Below, one piece after another: positions 57,301-64,000 of a stretch of DNA of 64,000 bases. A program made the position numbers and the translations under genes. The stretch lies in assembly GCF_004345745.1 (NCBI RefSeq), contig NZ_SLXJ01000001.1, forward strand, positions 186,001-250,000, given 5' to 3'. Origin of the DNA: Nicoletella semolina. Its GTDB lineage: Bacteria; Pseudomonadota; Gammaproteobacteria; Enterobacterales; Pasteurellaceae. The notes beneath the pieces are model-generated. The model was not told the DNA's origin. It was given only the letters and a program-made list of their open reading frames with translations, and did no database searches. Numbering within the stretch: position 1 is the first letter of the stretch; each line of letters opens with the position of its first letter.

Positions 57301-58051
57301 CAGCCAAGCGGGTGTGTGGGCAAGTTTTGATAGTGCCTCACAACGCCATAAATCTGATCAATATCGCCCATTCGAACAGCGGTTGAAAACCCTGCAGGTA
57401 GGTGTTGCGGGTGATCACGCAGGTGTGCAATTAAGCCACACCCGTTCTAACCAAGCCTTTGCAGATGGCTTCTCGGGTAAGCAGACCGTCAATCTTGCGA
57501 CTATTTACGCCAAGCATAACTTTGGTCACAACAGCGTACTAGGGCATTTGGGTGTTGGACAGGCAAACAGTGAAATCAGCGACAGCCTAGTAGCAGATAG
57601 CTCTAATCGTGTCAGTCGTAAGCTAGTAAACGCAGGTATCAGTTTGGCACACCGCTTTGATGTGTCAGGCGTAGCCGTTACACCAAGCGTAGGTGTTCAG
57701 TATGTACATATTGGCAAAGCAGATTATTCGCTTAGTGGTTCAAAAGTTGAACAAAAAGCATTTGGTAGCGTCCAGTACCGTGCGGCTTTGGCGATAGAAA
57801 AAGACTACCAGCTGGGGCAAAGCCAAGTTCGTCCATACCTTAAAGCCGCTTATCAAAGTGGACTTGCGGCTAACACCGTTAAAATTAACCAACACGGCTT
57901 TGGACAAAGTGTGGCAGCTCAAGCTAAAATTGGTGTAGGTGTTACCGTGCAGCACAATAATCTCACTGCCAGCGTATATACCGATTATGTGACAGGCAAA
58001 ACTCTAAAAAGCCAGCAAAACATTGGCGTGAAGTTGGGATATTTGTGGTAG
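54386..58051 (+). CDS. S6-family serine protease autotransporter (IgA protease / Hap group)
   Basis: Secreted chymotrypsin-like protease with its own translocator. Signal peptide about 1-32 (ends AYA). Protease domain about 33-310 with triad His 105 (SVQHNTGYGN), Asp 141 (NVDYHVTRL) and Ser 248 in GDSGSP. A long beta-helical stem runs about 310-860, with one close Cys pair (CARSYFSGLTHC). A linker rich in Ala/Pro/Ser/Gln (about 870-940) leads to the beta-barrel (about 970-1221, ending LGYLW). At 1221 aa it is shorter than classical IgA1 proteases and nearer to Hap, so IgA cleavage cannot be assumed. ATG 54386 is preferred to TTG 54374 because GGAG lies 6 bp upstream. Confidence 0.92.
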   Translation: MHLPNTLFNKNTISLAILAAWGVGVHLPAYASVIRSDVPYSDFRDFAENRGRFTVGASNIPVYNKDGQKIGEVMQDVPMPDFAPVRAQNAVATLVRSQYGESVQHNTGYGNMIFGHAEEHEDLGNPYSYDIVAVSEYRNVDYHVTRLKKLVTETGPANIERIRPQYSSAYLDKERYPVFARLGSGTQVVRDENGNSTKLHGGYHSTLGGTPLLLRGNKDKRGRNWLDNIGSSDVRDSPMMTFSQAGDSGSPWFVYDKQEKKWVLIGAMSAIGGKNKHVYTSVTRTDPSKIRDVESDNQVFALETGDFQWAVADQSNQSQLIHLTDNQTDKTYSVDVADLSKKSKDKNRNRPSLHHGKAVEFYDGRNPINLTLTSAINQGAGALIFNGDANVRAKDDNSSFTHQGAGVVVNNGTVHWGVHNPKGDRLSKIGNGTLIVDGTGENLGSISVGEGTVELRQKADSQGKQQAFAEVGIVSGRSKVVLADAKQVPTSGIVFGFRGGNLDVAGNNLEFTHIRHLDEGAVISNSSTNTATLTFKQKAQLRTFNGFIGQIADEKVGYKTTVKQENININFSPDNKDARLVFNGGLNIKQLSVKKGSVVFAGTPVSHAKVNGVEEFRESDWIDRSFAVDQIELAQGTKFETIRNVAKLDANITAGADTQIRIGHQQGESVNCARSYFSGLTHCTANSTLQTSNYQALPTTQLTGNLTLNGNAQAHFGKSRFDGKIQGEQTSQVAFHQDSSWHLTEDSQVGQLSLTDTNIYLNDATSKNKAYTLQVLGDLLGSGRFHLRFDTQTGAYDRVEVKGKVENAQTVVIYPTGIEPKLINDRLTFVNAPNGSGKFNLKNGEQTVNQIDLGAYRYQVDTQGGLSLVSPVAAPNPVQPAAMQVSAVSEVAPQALSTSSNNSNTEQVQALEAQVADRREMPSEITLPKMQKASYNDSQSMVQNEIISRYSNAALSEFTALGNALQAYTPNSSQAGVWASFDSASQRHKSDQYRPFEQRLKTLQVGVAGDHAGVQLSHTRSNQAFADGFSGKQTVNLATIYAKHNFGHNSVLGHLGVGQANSEISDSLVADSSNRVSRKLVNAGISLAHRFDVSGVAVTPSVGVQYVHIGKADYSLSGSKVEQKAFGSVQYRAALAIEKDYQLGQSQVRPYLKAAYQSGLAANTVKINQHGFGQSVAAQAKIGVGVTVQHNNLTASVYTDYVTGKTLKSQQNIGVKLGYLW

Positions 58052-58067
58052 TAAAACGACTGAATTA

Positions 58068-58152
58068 GGTCGTCAATAAAATTCAAAAGACGACCGATAA
58101 AATAGACTGGCGGTAGATTGGGTTGCAAAATTGCAAAAAATCTACCGCTATT
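58068..58152. terminator. Two hairpins between convergent S6 autotransporter and polA
   Basis: Hairpin 1 (58068-58095): GGTCGTC / GACGACC. Hairpin 2 (58110-58148): GCGGTAGATT / AATCTACCGC with TTGCAA repeats in the loop, followed on the plus strand by TATTGTTTTA. Hairpin 2 looks like two degenerate USS in inverted orientation (AGCGGTAGATT then TTTTGCAA). Confidence 0.65.
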
Positions 58153-58177
58153 GTTTTATACCTATTTTACAGAAGAT

Positions 58178-61045
58178 TTAATGAGCTTCGTCCCAATTGC
58201 TACCAACGCCCACTTCTGCAATCAGAGGAACACGCAACGTAATTGCACTTTCCATTTTCGTTTTGATCAATTGACTATAATATTCAATTCTGTCCGCTTT
58301 GACTTCAAAGACTAATTCATCGTGGACTTGCATAATCATTTGAATATCATCTGCTTGAGCGATTGTTTGATGAATATTAATCATCGCCACTTTGATAATA
58401 TCCGCTGCTGTACCTTGCATTGGAGCATTAATCGCTACTCGTTCTGCCGCTTTACGACGCATTGGGCTACTGGATTGAATATCTGGTAGATAAAGTCGGC
58501 GAGCAAAAAGTGTTTCGACATAGCCTTTTTCTGCGGCTTTTTCTCGAATATCAAGCATAAATTGCTGCACGGCAGGATAGCGTTGAAAATAACGTTCCAT
58601 ATATTGTTGTGCTTCATTGCGAGAAATGCCAAGTTGATTTGACAATCCAAATGCAGACATACCATAAATTAAACCAAAGTTAATCGCTTTTGCACTGCGG
58701 CGTTGTTCATTCGTAACTTCTTCCAGTGAAACGCCAAAAATTTCAGCCGCCGTTGAGCGGTGAATATCTTGTCCTGTGGCAAAGGCATTAATCATTGTTT
58801 CATCATTTGCAAGATGTGCCATAATTCGCAATTCTATTTGGGAATAATCAGCAGCTAAGATCACATAACCTTCAGGAGCAACAAAAGCTTTGCGAATACG
58901 TCTGCCCTGTTCATTGCGAATTGGAATATTTTGTAAATTCGGATCGCTTGATGACAATCGCCCTGTCGTTGTAACGGCTTGATGGTAAGAAGTATGTACG
59001 CGACCTGTATGCGGATTGATCATTTGTGGCAGCTTATCAGTGTAGGTTGATTTGAGCTTGCTTAACCCTCGATGTTCAATCAACAACTCTGGTACTTTAT
59101 GTCCCATTTGAGCGAGTTCTTCTAATACTTCTTCATTCGTAGAAGGTGCACCTTTCGGTGTTTTTTTCAAAATGGGGAGCTGTAATTTATCGAATAAAAT
59201 TTCTTGTAATTGTTTAGTTGAAGCAAGGTTGAAGAGCTGTCCTGCTTCTTTGTGAACCGTTTTTTCCAGTTCAACCAAACGTTGTTCAATTTCAGCAGAT
59301 TGTTGTAATAATAACGTTGGATCAATTAATACACCATTGCGTTCTACTCGAGACAGCACACTGACAAGCGGCATTTCAATTTGTGTAAATAATTTATTTA
59401 ATTCTGGTTTTTTTGCTAATTCTTGAGCAAGCACTTGATGTAATTTCATTGTAACATCAGCGTCTTCAGCGGCATATTCCGTTGCTTTTGCTAACTCAAT
59501 TTGATCAAATGTTTTTTGTTGTTTCCCTTTGCCAGCCAACGCTTCGAAGGGGATTGTTTCGTGTCCTAAATAACGTTTGGCCAATTCGTCCATATTATGT
59601 CGCCCCGTGCTGTTGAGTGTGTAGGACTCGAGCATCGTATCAAATACTACCCCTTGAGCCTCAATGCCATTGCGAGCTAGCAGCGTTAAGTCATATTTAA
59701 TATTTTGCCCAATTTTTAGAATCGCAGGGTTTTCTAAAATAGGACGTAGTCTAGTTAAACAATCCATTTTATTTAATTGATTCAGCAACAAATCCAATCC
59801 GTTTTCTGATTTGCTTTCTGTAAATAAATCCTCCTGTTGAGGAACATCTCCCCCCCGATGAGCAAGAGGAATATAACACGCCTCACCTTGTTCTAGAGCA
59901 AATGAAATCCCAACTAAATTCGCTTTCATCACATCAATATTATCCGTTTCCGTATCAACGGCAATCAGTTTCGCTTGTTGCAGTTTGGTCAGCCAAATTT
60001 GAAAATTTGCTTCATTATTGACACATTCATAAGCGGCTCGATCGAGCGAAATTTTTGCAAAATTTTCTACGGAATTAACCGCTTGTGATGGTGTGGCTTG
60101 ATAAGCATTTAGTGATACTTTGTAAGCGTGGGCAATCGGATTACTCTGGGTAACAGGATTAGTGTCTGTGATAACTTCATTTAACCAACGTTTAAATTCA
60201 TAACGCCCAAACAATTCAACTAGCTCATCTCGTTGTTGAGGTTGCATTTCCAACTGATCGTGGCTCATTGGTAACGGCACATCGGTTTTAATCGTAGCCA
60301 ACAAATAGGAAAGATCCGCCATCTCTTTATCCGCTTCCAATTTTGAAGCAAAGGTTTTTGCCCCACGGAAAGACAATTGGGCTATTTTATCTAGATTAGT
60401 ATAAATTTTCTGCATCGAACCAATACCTTGCAATAATGCAAGTGCTGTTTTCTCGCCTACCCCTTTTACCCCTGGAATATTATCTGAACTATCGCCAAGT
60501 AAAGCCAAGTAGTCGATGATCAGCTCGGGAGGGATACCGTATTTTTCGATAACTCCTTCTCTATCAAGCAAGCTATTATTCATCGTATTAATCAGCATAA
60601 TTCGATCATTGACAAGCTGTGCCATATCCTTATCGCCTGTGCTAATTAGCACATTTTTGCCTGCATCTGATGCTTGTTTCGCTAAGGTGCCAATCACGTC
60701 ATCAGCCTCCACTCCTTCAATAGAAAGCAGCGGAATACCGAGTGCTTTGATCATTGTATGCAGTGGTTGAATTTGTTTTCGCAAATCATCAGGCATTGGC
60801 GGGCGATGTGATTTATATTGTTCAAATAAATGATCTCGAAACGTTTTTCCTTTGGCATCAAATACCACAGCAATATGTGTGGGTTGTACTTGTGCAATTA
60901 AACTTTTCAGCATATTTAATACGCCATACATTGCCCCTGTTGGTTCACCCTGCCTATTTGTCAGTGGTGGGAAAGCGTGGAACGCACGATAAAGATATGA
61001 TGAACCATCAACTAAAACGAGTGGGTTAGGTGCGATTGTTGCCAT
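58178..61045 (-). CDS. polA: DNA polymerase I
   Basis: Repair and Okazaki-fragment polymerase. 5' nuclease domain (about 1-300, [29 protein letters not shown]), 3'-5' exonuclease (about 345-540) with the metal-binding DTET at about 362-365 intact, and polymerase domain (about 545-955) with motif [14 protein letters not shown], motif [20 protein letters not shown] and motif [11 protein letters not shown]. At 955 aa it is slightly longer than the 928-aa E. coli enzyme, mainly in the linker before the exonuclease domain. A run of seven C (59850-59856 region) lies in the gene, and a USS at 60057. Confidence 0.97.
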   Translation of the reverse strand: MATIAPNPLVLVDGSSYLYRAFHAFPPLTNRQGEPTGAMYGVLNMLKSLIAQVQPTHIAVVFDAKGKTFRDHLFEQYKSHRPPMPDDLRKQIQPLHTMIKALGIPLLSIEGVEADDVIGTLAKQASDAGKNVLISTGDKDMAQLVNDRIMLINTMNNSLLDREGVIEKYGIPPELIIDYLALLGDSSDNIPGVKGVGEKTALALLQGIGSMQKIYTNLDKIAQLSFRGAKTFASKLEADKEMADLSYLLATIKTDVPLPMSHDQLEMQPQQRDELVELFGRYEFKRWLNEVITDTNPVTQSNPIAHAYKVSLNAYQATPSQAVNSVENFAKISLDRAAYECVNNEANFQIWLTKLQQAKLIAVDTETDNIDVMKANLVGISFALEQGEACYIPLAHRGGDVPQQEDLFTESKSENGLDLLLNQLNKMDCLTRLRPILENPAILKIGQNIKYDLTLLARNGIEAQGVVFDTMLESYTLNSTGRHNMDELAKRYLGHETIPFEALAGKGKQQKTFDQIELAKATEYAAEDADVTMKLHQVLAQELAKKPELNKLFTQIEMPLVSVLSRVERNGVLIDPTLLLQQSAEIEQRLVELEKTVHKEAGQLFNLASTKQLQEILFDKLQLPILKKTPKGAPSTNEEVLEELAQMGHKVPELLIEHRGLSKLKSTYTDKLPQMINPHTGRVHTSYHQAVTTTGRLSSSDPNLQNIPIRNEQGRRIRKAFVAPEGYVILAADYSQIELRIMAHLANDETMINAFATGQDIHRSTAAEIFGVSLEEVTNEQRRSAKAINFGLIYGMSAFGLSNQLGISRNEAQQYMERYFQRYPAVQQFMLDIREKAAEKGYVETLFARRLYLPDIQSSSPMRRKAAERVAINAPMQGTAADIIKVAMINIHQTIAQADDIQMIMQVHDELVFEVKADRIEYYSQLIKTKMESAITLRVPLIAEVGVGSNWDEAH
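60057..60087 (-). repeat. USS (Apl-type) in polA linker
   Basis: GCAAAATTTTCTACGGAATT followed by AACCGCTTGT. It falls in the extended, poorly conserved linker between the 5' nuclease and exonuclease domains. Confidence 0.85.
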
Positions 61046-61087
61046 AATAACTCTCTAAAAGAATAATAATTCTCGCCATTATAAGCG

Positions 61088-61116
61088 AATAAGCGGTCAA
61101 TTTTCGGGAATTTTTG
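61088..61116 (+). repeat. USS (Apl-type) between polA and cmoA
   Basis: ATAAGCGGTCAATTTTCGGG followed by AATTTTTG in the divergent 139-bp gap. Confidence 0.8.
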
Positions 61117-61160
61117 TCAATTTTATGGTTTTCCGAGTACAATGCTGACCTCTTTAATGA

Positions 61161-61925
<765 letters not shown>

Positions 61926-61953
61926 TGATAGGCGATGTGCAGCGACAGACTAT

Positions 61954-61983
61954 GCAAAATTTTCGGCAAAATGCACCGCTTAT
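61954..61983 (-). repeat. USS (Apl-type) between cmoA and yejL
   Basis: GCAAAATTTTCGGCAAAATG followed by CACCGCTTAT, inverted, 30 bp after the cmoA stop. Confidence 0.8.
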
Positions 61984-62076
61984 CGATCCTTTATGCTACT
62001 ATTTGTCTGTTATTATATTTATCTGTTATTCGCTCTGCGATTGTCCCACATATAACTATTTTTAAGGGTAATTTTT

Positions 62077-62298
62077 ATGGCAACCAAATCGAAATATCAA
62101 AATGAACGAATTGACGCATTATTAGGTGATCTGATTACGACACTAGAGAAGCATAAAGCCCCTGTTGATTTATCTTTGATGGCACTAGGCAATATGGTCA
62201 GCAATATTTTAGTTAGTAATTTTAATGATCCCAAGCAGCGTGAATTGTTAGCAGACACATTCAGTGATGCACTGAAACATTCTCTAAAATCTGACTAA
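62077..62298 (+). CDS. yejL: YejL family protein (UPF0352)
   Basis: Small helical protein of unknown function, matching YejL / HI0840. Recognisable stretches are SKYQNERIDALLGDLITTLE and PVDLSLMALGNMVSNIL. Length 73 aa is normal. ATG follows AAGGGTAATTTTT. It is 21 bp before yejM, the conserved yejL-yejM pair, and may be cotranscribed with it. Confidence 0.93.
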   Translation: MATKSKYQNERIDALLGDLITTLEKHKAPVDLSLMALGNMVSNILVSNFNDPKQRELLADTFSDALKHSLKSD

Positions 62299-62319
62299 TT
62301 ATCTTTGTAAACGATTGCT

Positions 62320-64000
62320 ATGCTAAACCGTATCCGCCGTTTTTTGCCTCAAAATTTGCTTCGACATTATTCTTCACTCCACTACAGCGAAGCCCTCTCC
62401 CAACGTATTACTTGGGGGCACTGGTTTACCCTATTTAATATCGTAATGGCACTGCTGATTGCTTCTCGTTATGCGTTTAATGCAGACTGGCCTGATACGC
62501 TGCTTGGTAAGCTCTATTTTTTTGTGAGTTTATTGGGACATTTTGGTTTTATTGTGTTTGCGGTATATCTGCTGTTGCTCTTTCCTTTGAGTTTTTTGAT
62601 AAAAAATGAACGTACCTTTCGAGGCATTTCGGTCATTATTGCAACCATTGGAATGACGTTACTGCTCGTTGATACCGAAGTATTTAAACAATTCTATTTA
62701 CATCTCTCACCACTGGTTTGGGATTTACTGGTTGATCCTGATGAAGGTGAGCTAAGCCGCCAGTGGCAATTATTATTTGTGCCAATGCCGTTGATCTTAC
62801 TGGTACAAATGATTTATTCACGTTGGTGTTGGCATAAATTGCGTAGCTTTAGTCGCCAAAAATGGGGAAAATATGTAGCATTTTTCTTCTTGAGCTGCTT
62901 TAGTGCAACCCATTTATTCTATGCATTGGCAGATATGACACTTTACCGTCCTATTACAGCACAAAAAGCCAACTACCCTCTATCTTATCCAATGACCGCC
63001 CGCACTTTTTTAGAGAAACATCGCCTCATTGATCGAGATAGTTATCAACAAACATTAAATGAAACTGGACGATTGGATACCTTCTTCTTAAATTACCCAA
63101 AGAATCCGCTTAAGTTTTCTCTAATGAAAAAGAAAATAAATTTCCTCTTTATCAACTTATCTGGCTTATCGACTAGCACCAGTCAAAAAATGCCGACATT
63201 TCGCTACATTGCAGAGCATTCATATCAACTAACACAACATCACATCAGCGGCGACAGTACAACCGCAGGCATTGTTGGGCTGTTTTATAGCCTGAGTGGA
63301 CGCTATACCGATGCCATTTTAAATGAACGCAAGCGGTCCGTATTTATCGAAAATTTGCAGCATTTGGAGTATCAATTTGGGCTATTTTCTCATAATAGTT
63401 TTCACAATCCGCTTTATCGCCGAGCATTATTTGCAGACTTTACACTCCCTAAACATAACAGCAATATTGAGGCAATCACGGATTGGAAACTGTGGCTAGA
63501 CAAGCAACATCAGCCATTTTTTAGTTATTTGGATTTAAGCATTGAAAGCCTACAAAACACTGATTTACAATTGGCGGATATTTGGCAGACATTGCAAGCA
63601 CAAAATTTATTGCATAATACGTTGGTGCTCATTACCGCTGACATTGCACAGCCACCACTAAATACCGAAAATCAAAATCGCTTTGCAAAACAATATACAC
63701 AAGTGCCGATGCTGATTTATTGGCAAGGAAAACAACACATTCATACCCAGCTTTCTAGTCATCTTGATATTATCCCAACCCTAATGGTGCAATTTCTAGG
63801 GTTAAACTCGCCGCTTACAGATTTTTCACAAGGGACGGATTTAAGCAAAGAAAATAACCGAAAATGGCTGATTGCCTCGAATTACAGAACGACAGTTGCC
63901 ATCTTGCCAAACGGCGAGCAGTACCACATTGATCGCAAAGGCGAAGTAAATTATTTCAATTTAGAAGGCAAACAGCAGAAAAAAAACCGTCCACCACTGG
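62320..64000 (+). CDS. yejM: Inner-membrane protein YejM (PbgA/LapC), 3' end outside window
   Basis: YejM controls lipopolysaccharide synthesis by regulating LapB/FtsH turnover of LpxC. Five hydrophobic segments lie in the first about 190 residues (WFTLFNIVMALLIAS, FFVSLLGHFGFIVFAVYLLL, IIATIGMTLLLVDTE and others). The rest is a periplasmic sulfatase-fold domain (from about residue 245, KKINFLFINLSGLST; later TLVLITADIAQPP). The reading frame starts MLNRIRRFLPQNLLRHYSSL and stays open for 560 codons to the window edge; the E. coli protein is 586 aa, so little is missing. A USS lies at 63329-63359. Confidence 0.93.
   Translation, partial: MLNRIRRFLPQNLLRHYSSLHYSEALSQRITWGHWFTLFNIVMALLIASRYAFNADWPDTLLGKLYFFVSLLGHFGFIVFAVYLLLLFPLSFLIKNERTFRGISVIIATIGMTLLLVDTEVFKQFYLHLSPLVWDLLVDPDEGELSRQWQLLFVPMPLILLVQMIYSRWCWHKLRSFSRQKWGKYVAFFFLSCFSATHLFYALADMTLYRPITAQKANYPLSYPMTARTFLEKHRLIDRDSYQQTLNETGRLDTFFLNYPKNPLKFSLMKKKINFLFINLSGLSTSTSQKMPTFRYIAEHSYQLTQHHISGDSTTAGIVGLFYSLSGRYTDAILNERKRSVFIENLQHLEYQFGLFSHNSFHNPLYRRALFADFTLPKHNSNIEAITDWKLWLDKQHQPFFSYLDLSIESLQNTDLQLADIWQTLQAQNLLHNTLVLITADIAQPPLNTENQNRFAKQYTQVPMLIYWQGKQHIHTQLSSHLDIIPTLMVQFLGLNSPLTDFSQGTDLSKENNRKWLIASNYRTTVAILPNGEQYHIDRKGEVNYFNLEGKQQKKNRPPL
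63329..63359 (+). repeat. USS (Apl-type) in yejM
   Basis: GCAAGCGGTCCGTATTTATC followed by GAAAATTTGC, in the sulfatase-like domain. Confidence 0.8.

Noticed and set aside
54386-58051. Naming the S6 autotransporter IgA1 protease
   Set aside because: Catalytic motifs are shared across the S6 family (IgA1P, Hap, App), and the length is nearer Hap; substrate cannot be read from the sequence.

Overview
The window is a gene-dense, AT-rich chromosomal segment from a Gram-negative member of the Pasteurellaceae. Three things point there: (i) DNA-uptake signal sequences (USS) of the Actinobacillus pleuropneumoniae type, core ACAAGCGGTC followed by an A/T block ending in TTTTGCAAA, recur throughout, while the Haemophilus influenzae core AAGTGCGGT was not seen; (ii) proteins such as the HI1450-like DNA mimic, TehB, HutX/HutZ and PilABCD are recognisable Pasteurellaceae forms; (iii) the pilin has the Ala-Phe processing site of A. 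pleuropneumoniae ApfA. The likely clade is Actinobacillus / Mannheimia / Glaesserella / the parahaemolyticus group. The species cannot be named from the sequence alone.

Layout. 1-5.3 kb: end of the Tol-Pal operon (tolA, tolB, pal), djlA, dusC and a YcjF-type membrane protein. 5.5-9.2 kb: a YhiN-type flavoprotein and tex. 9.5-13.9 kb: a 1475-aa autotransported sialidase. 14.0-22.3 kb, minus strand: envelope genes murA, ibaG, mlaBCDEF (phospholipid trafficking), then dolP-diaA-yraN-lpoA. 22.4-26.4 kb: rsmI, a di-haem peroxidase, rluE, pheA. 26.5-31.4 kb: a haem acquisition locus, hmuTUV-hutX-hutZ, with a near-perfect Fur-type palindrome on its promoter, convergent with tehB. 31.5-38.5 kb: flavin reductase, HI1450-like protein, purT, srmB, rimI-holD, rsmC, radA. 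38.6-42.5 kb: the type IV pilus operon pilABCD behind a CRP-S (Sxy-dependent competence) site. 42.5-51.0 kb: sixA, pykA, recD, htrA, cstA, yjjV. 51.0-52.7 kb: comF with a second CRP-S site, and a Cof-type phosphatase. 52.7-58.1 kb: a Slam-type outer-membrane protein without an adjacent lipoprotein substrate, then an S6-family (IgA protease/Hap group) serine protease autotransporter. 58.2-64.0 kb: polA, cmoA, yejL and a truncated yejM.

How it fits together. Most of the window is conserved housekeeping. The host-interaction part is a sialidase autotransporter, an S6 protease autotransporter, a Slam and a Fur-type haem locus. The natural-transformation part is pilABCD and comF with CRP-S sites, plus dense USS. 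USS are also used structurally: inverted USS pairs sit between sialidase and murA and inside the mla operon, and single USS encode the HmuT signal peptide and the HmuV N-terminus.

I found no tRNA, rRNA, CRISPR array, insertion sequence, prophage or clearly broken gene. I did not find a convincing wholly new multi-gene system. The most novel-looking points are the shared passenger module in the two otherwise different autotransporters, the orphan Slam, and the USS-derived RNA structures.
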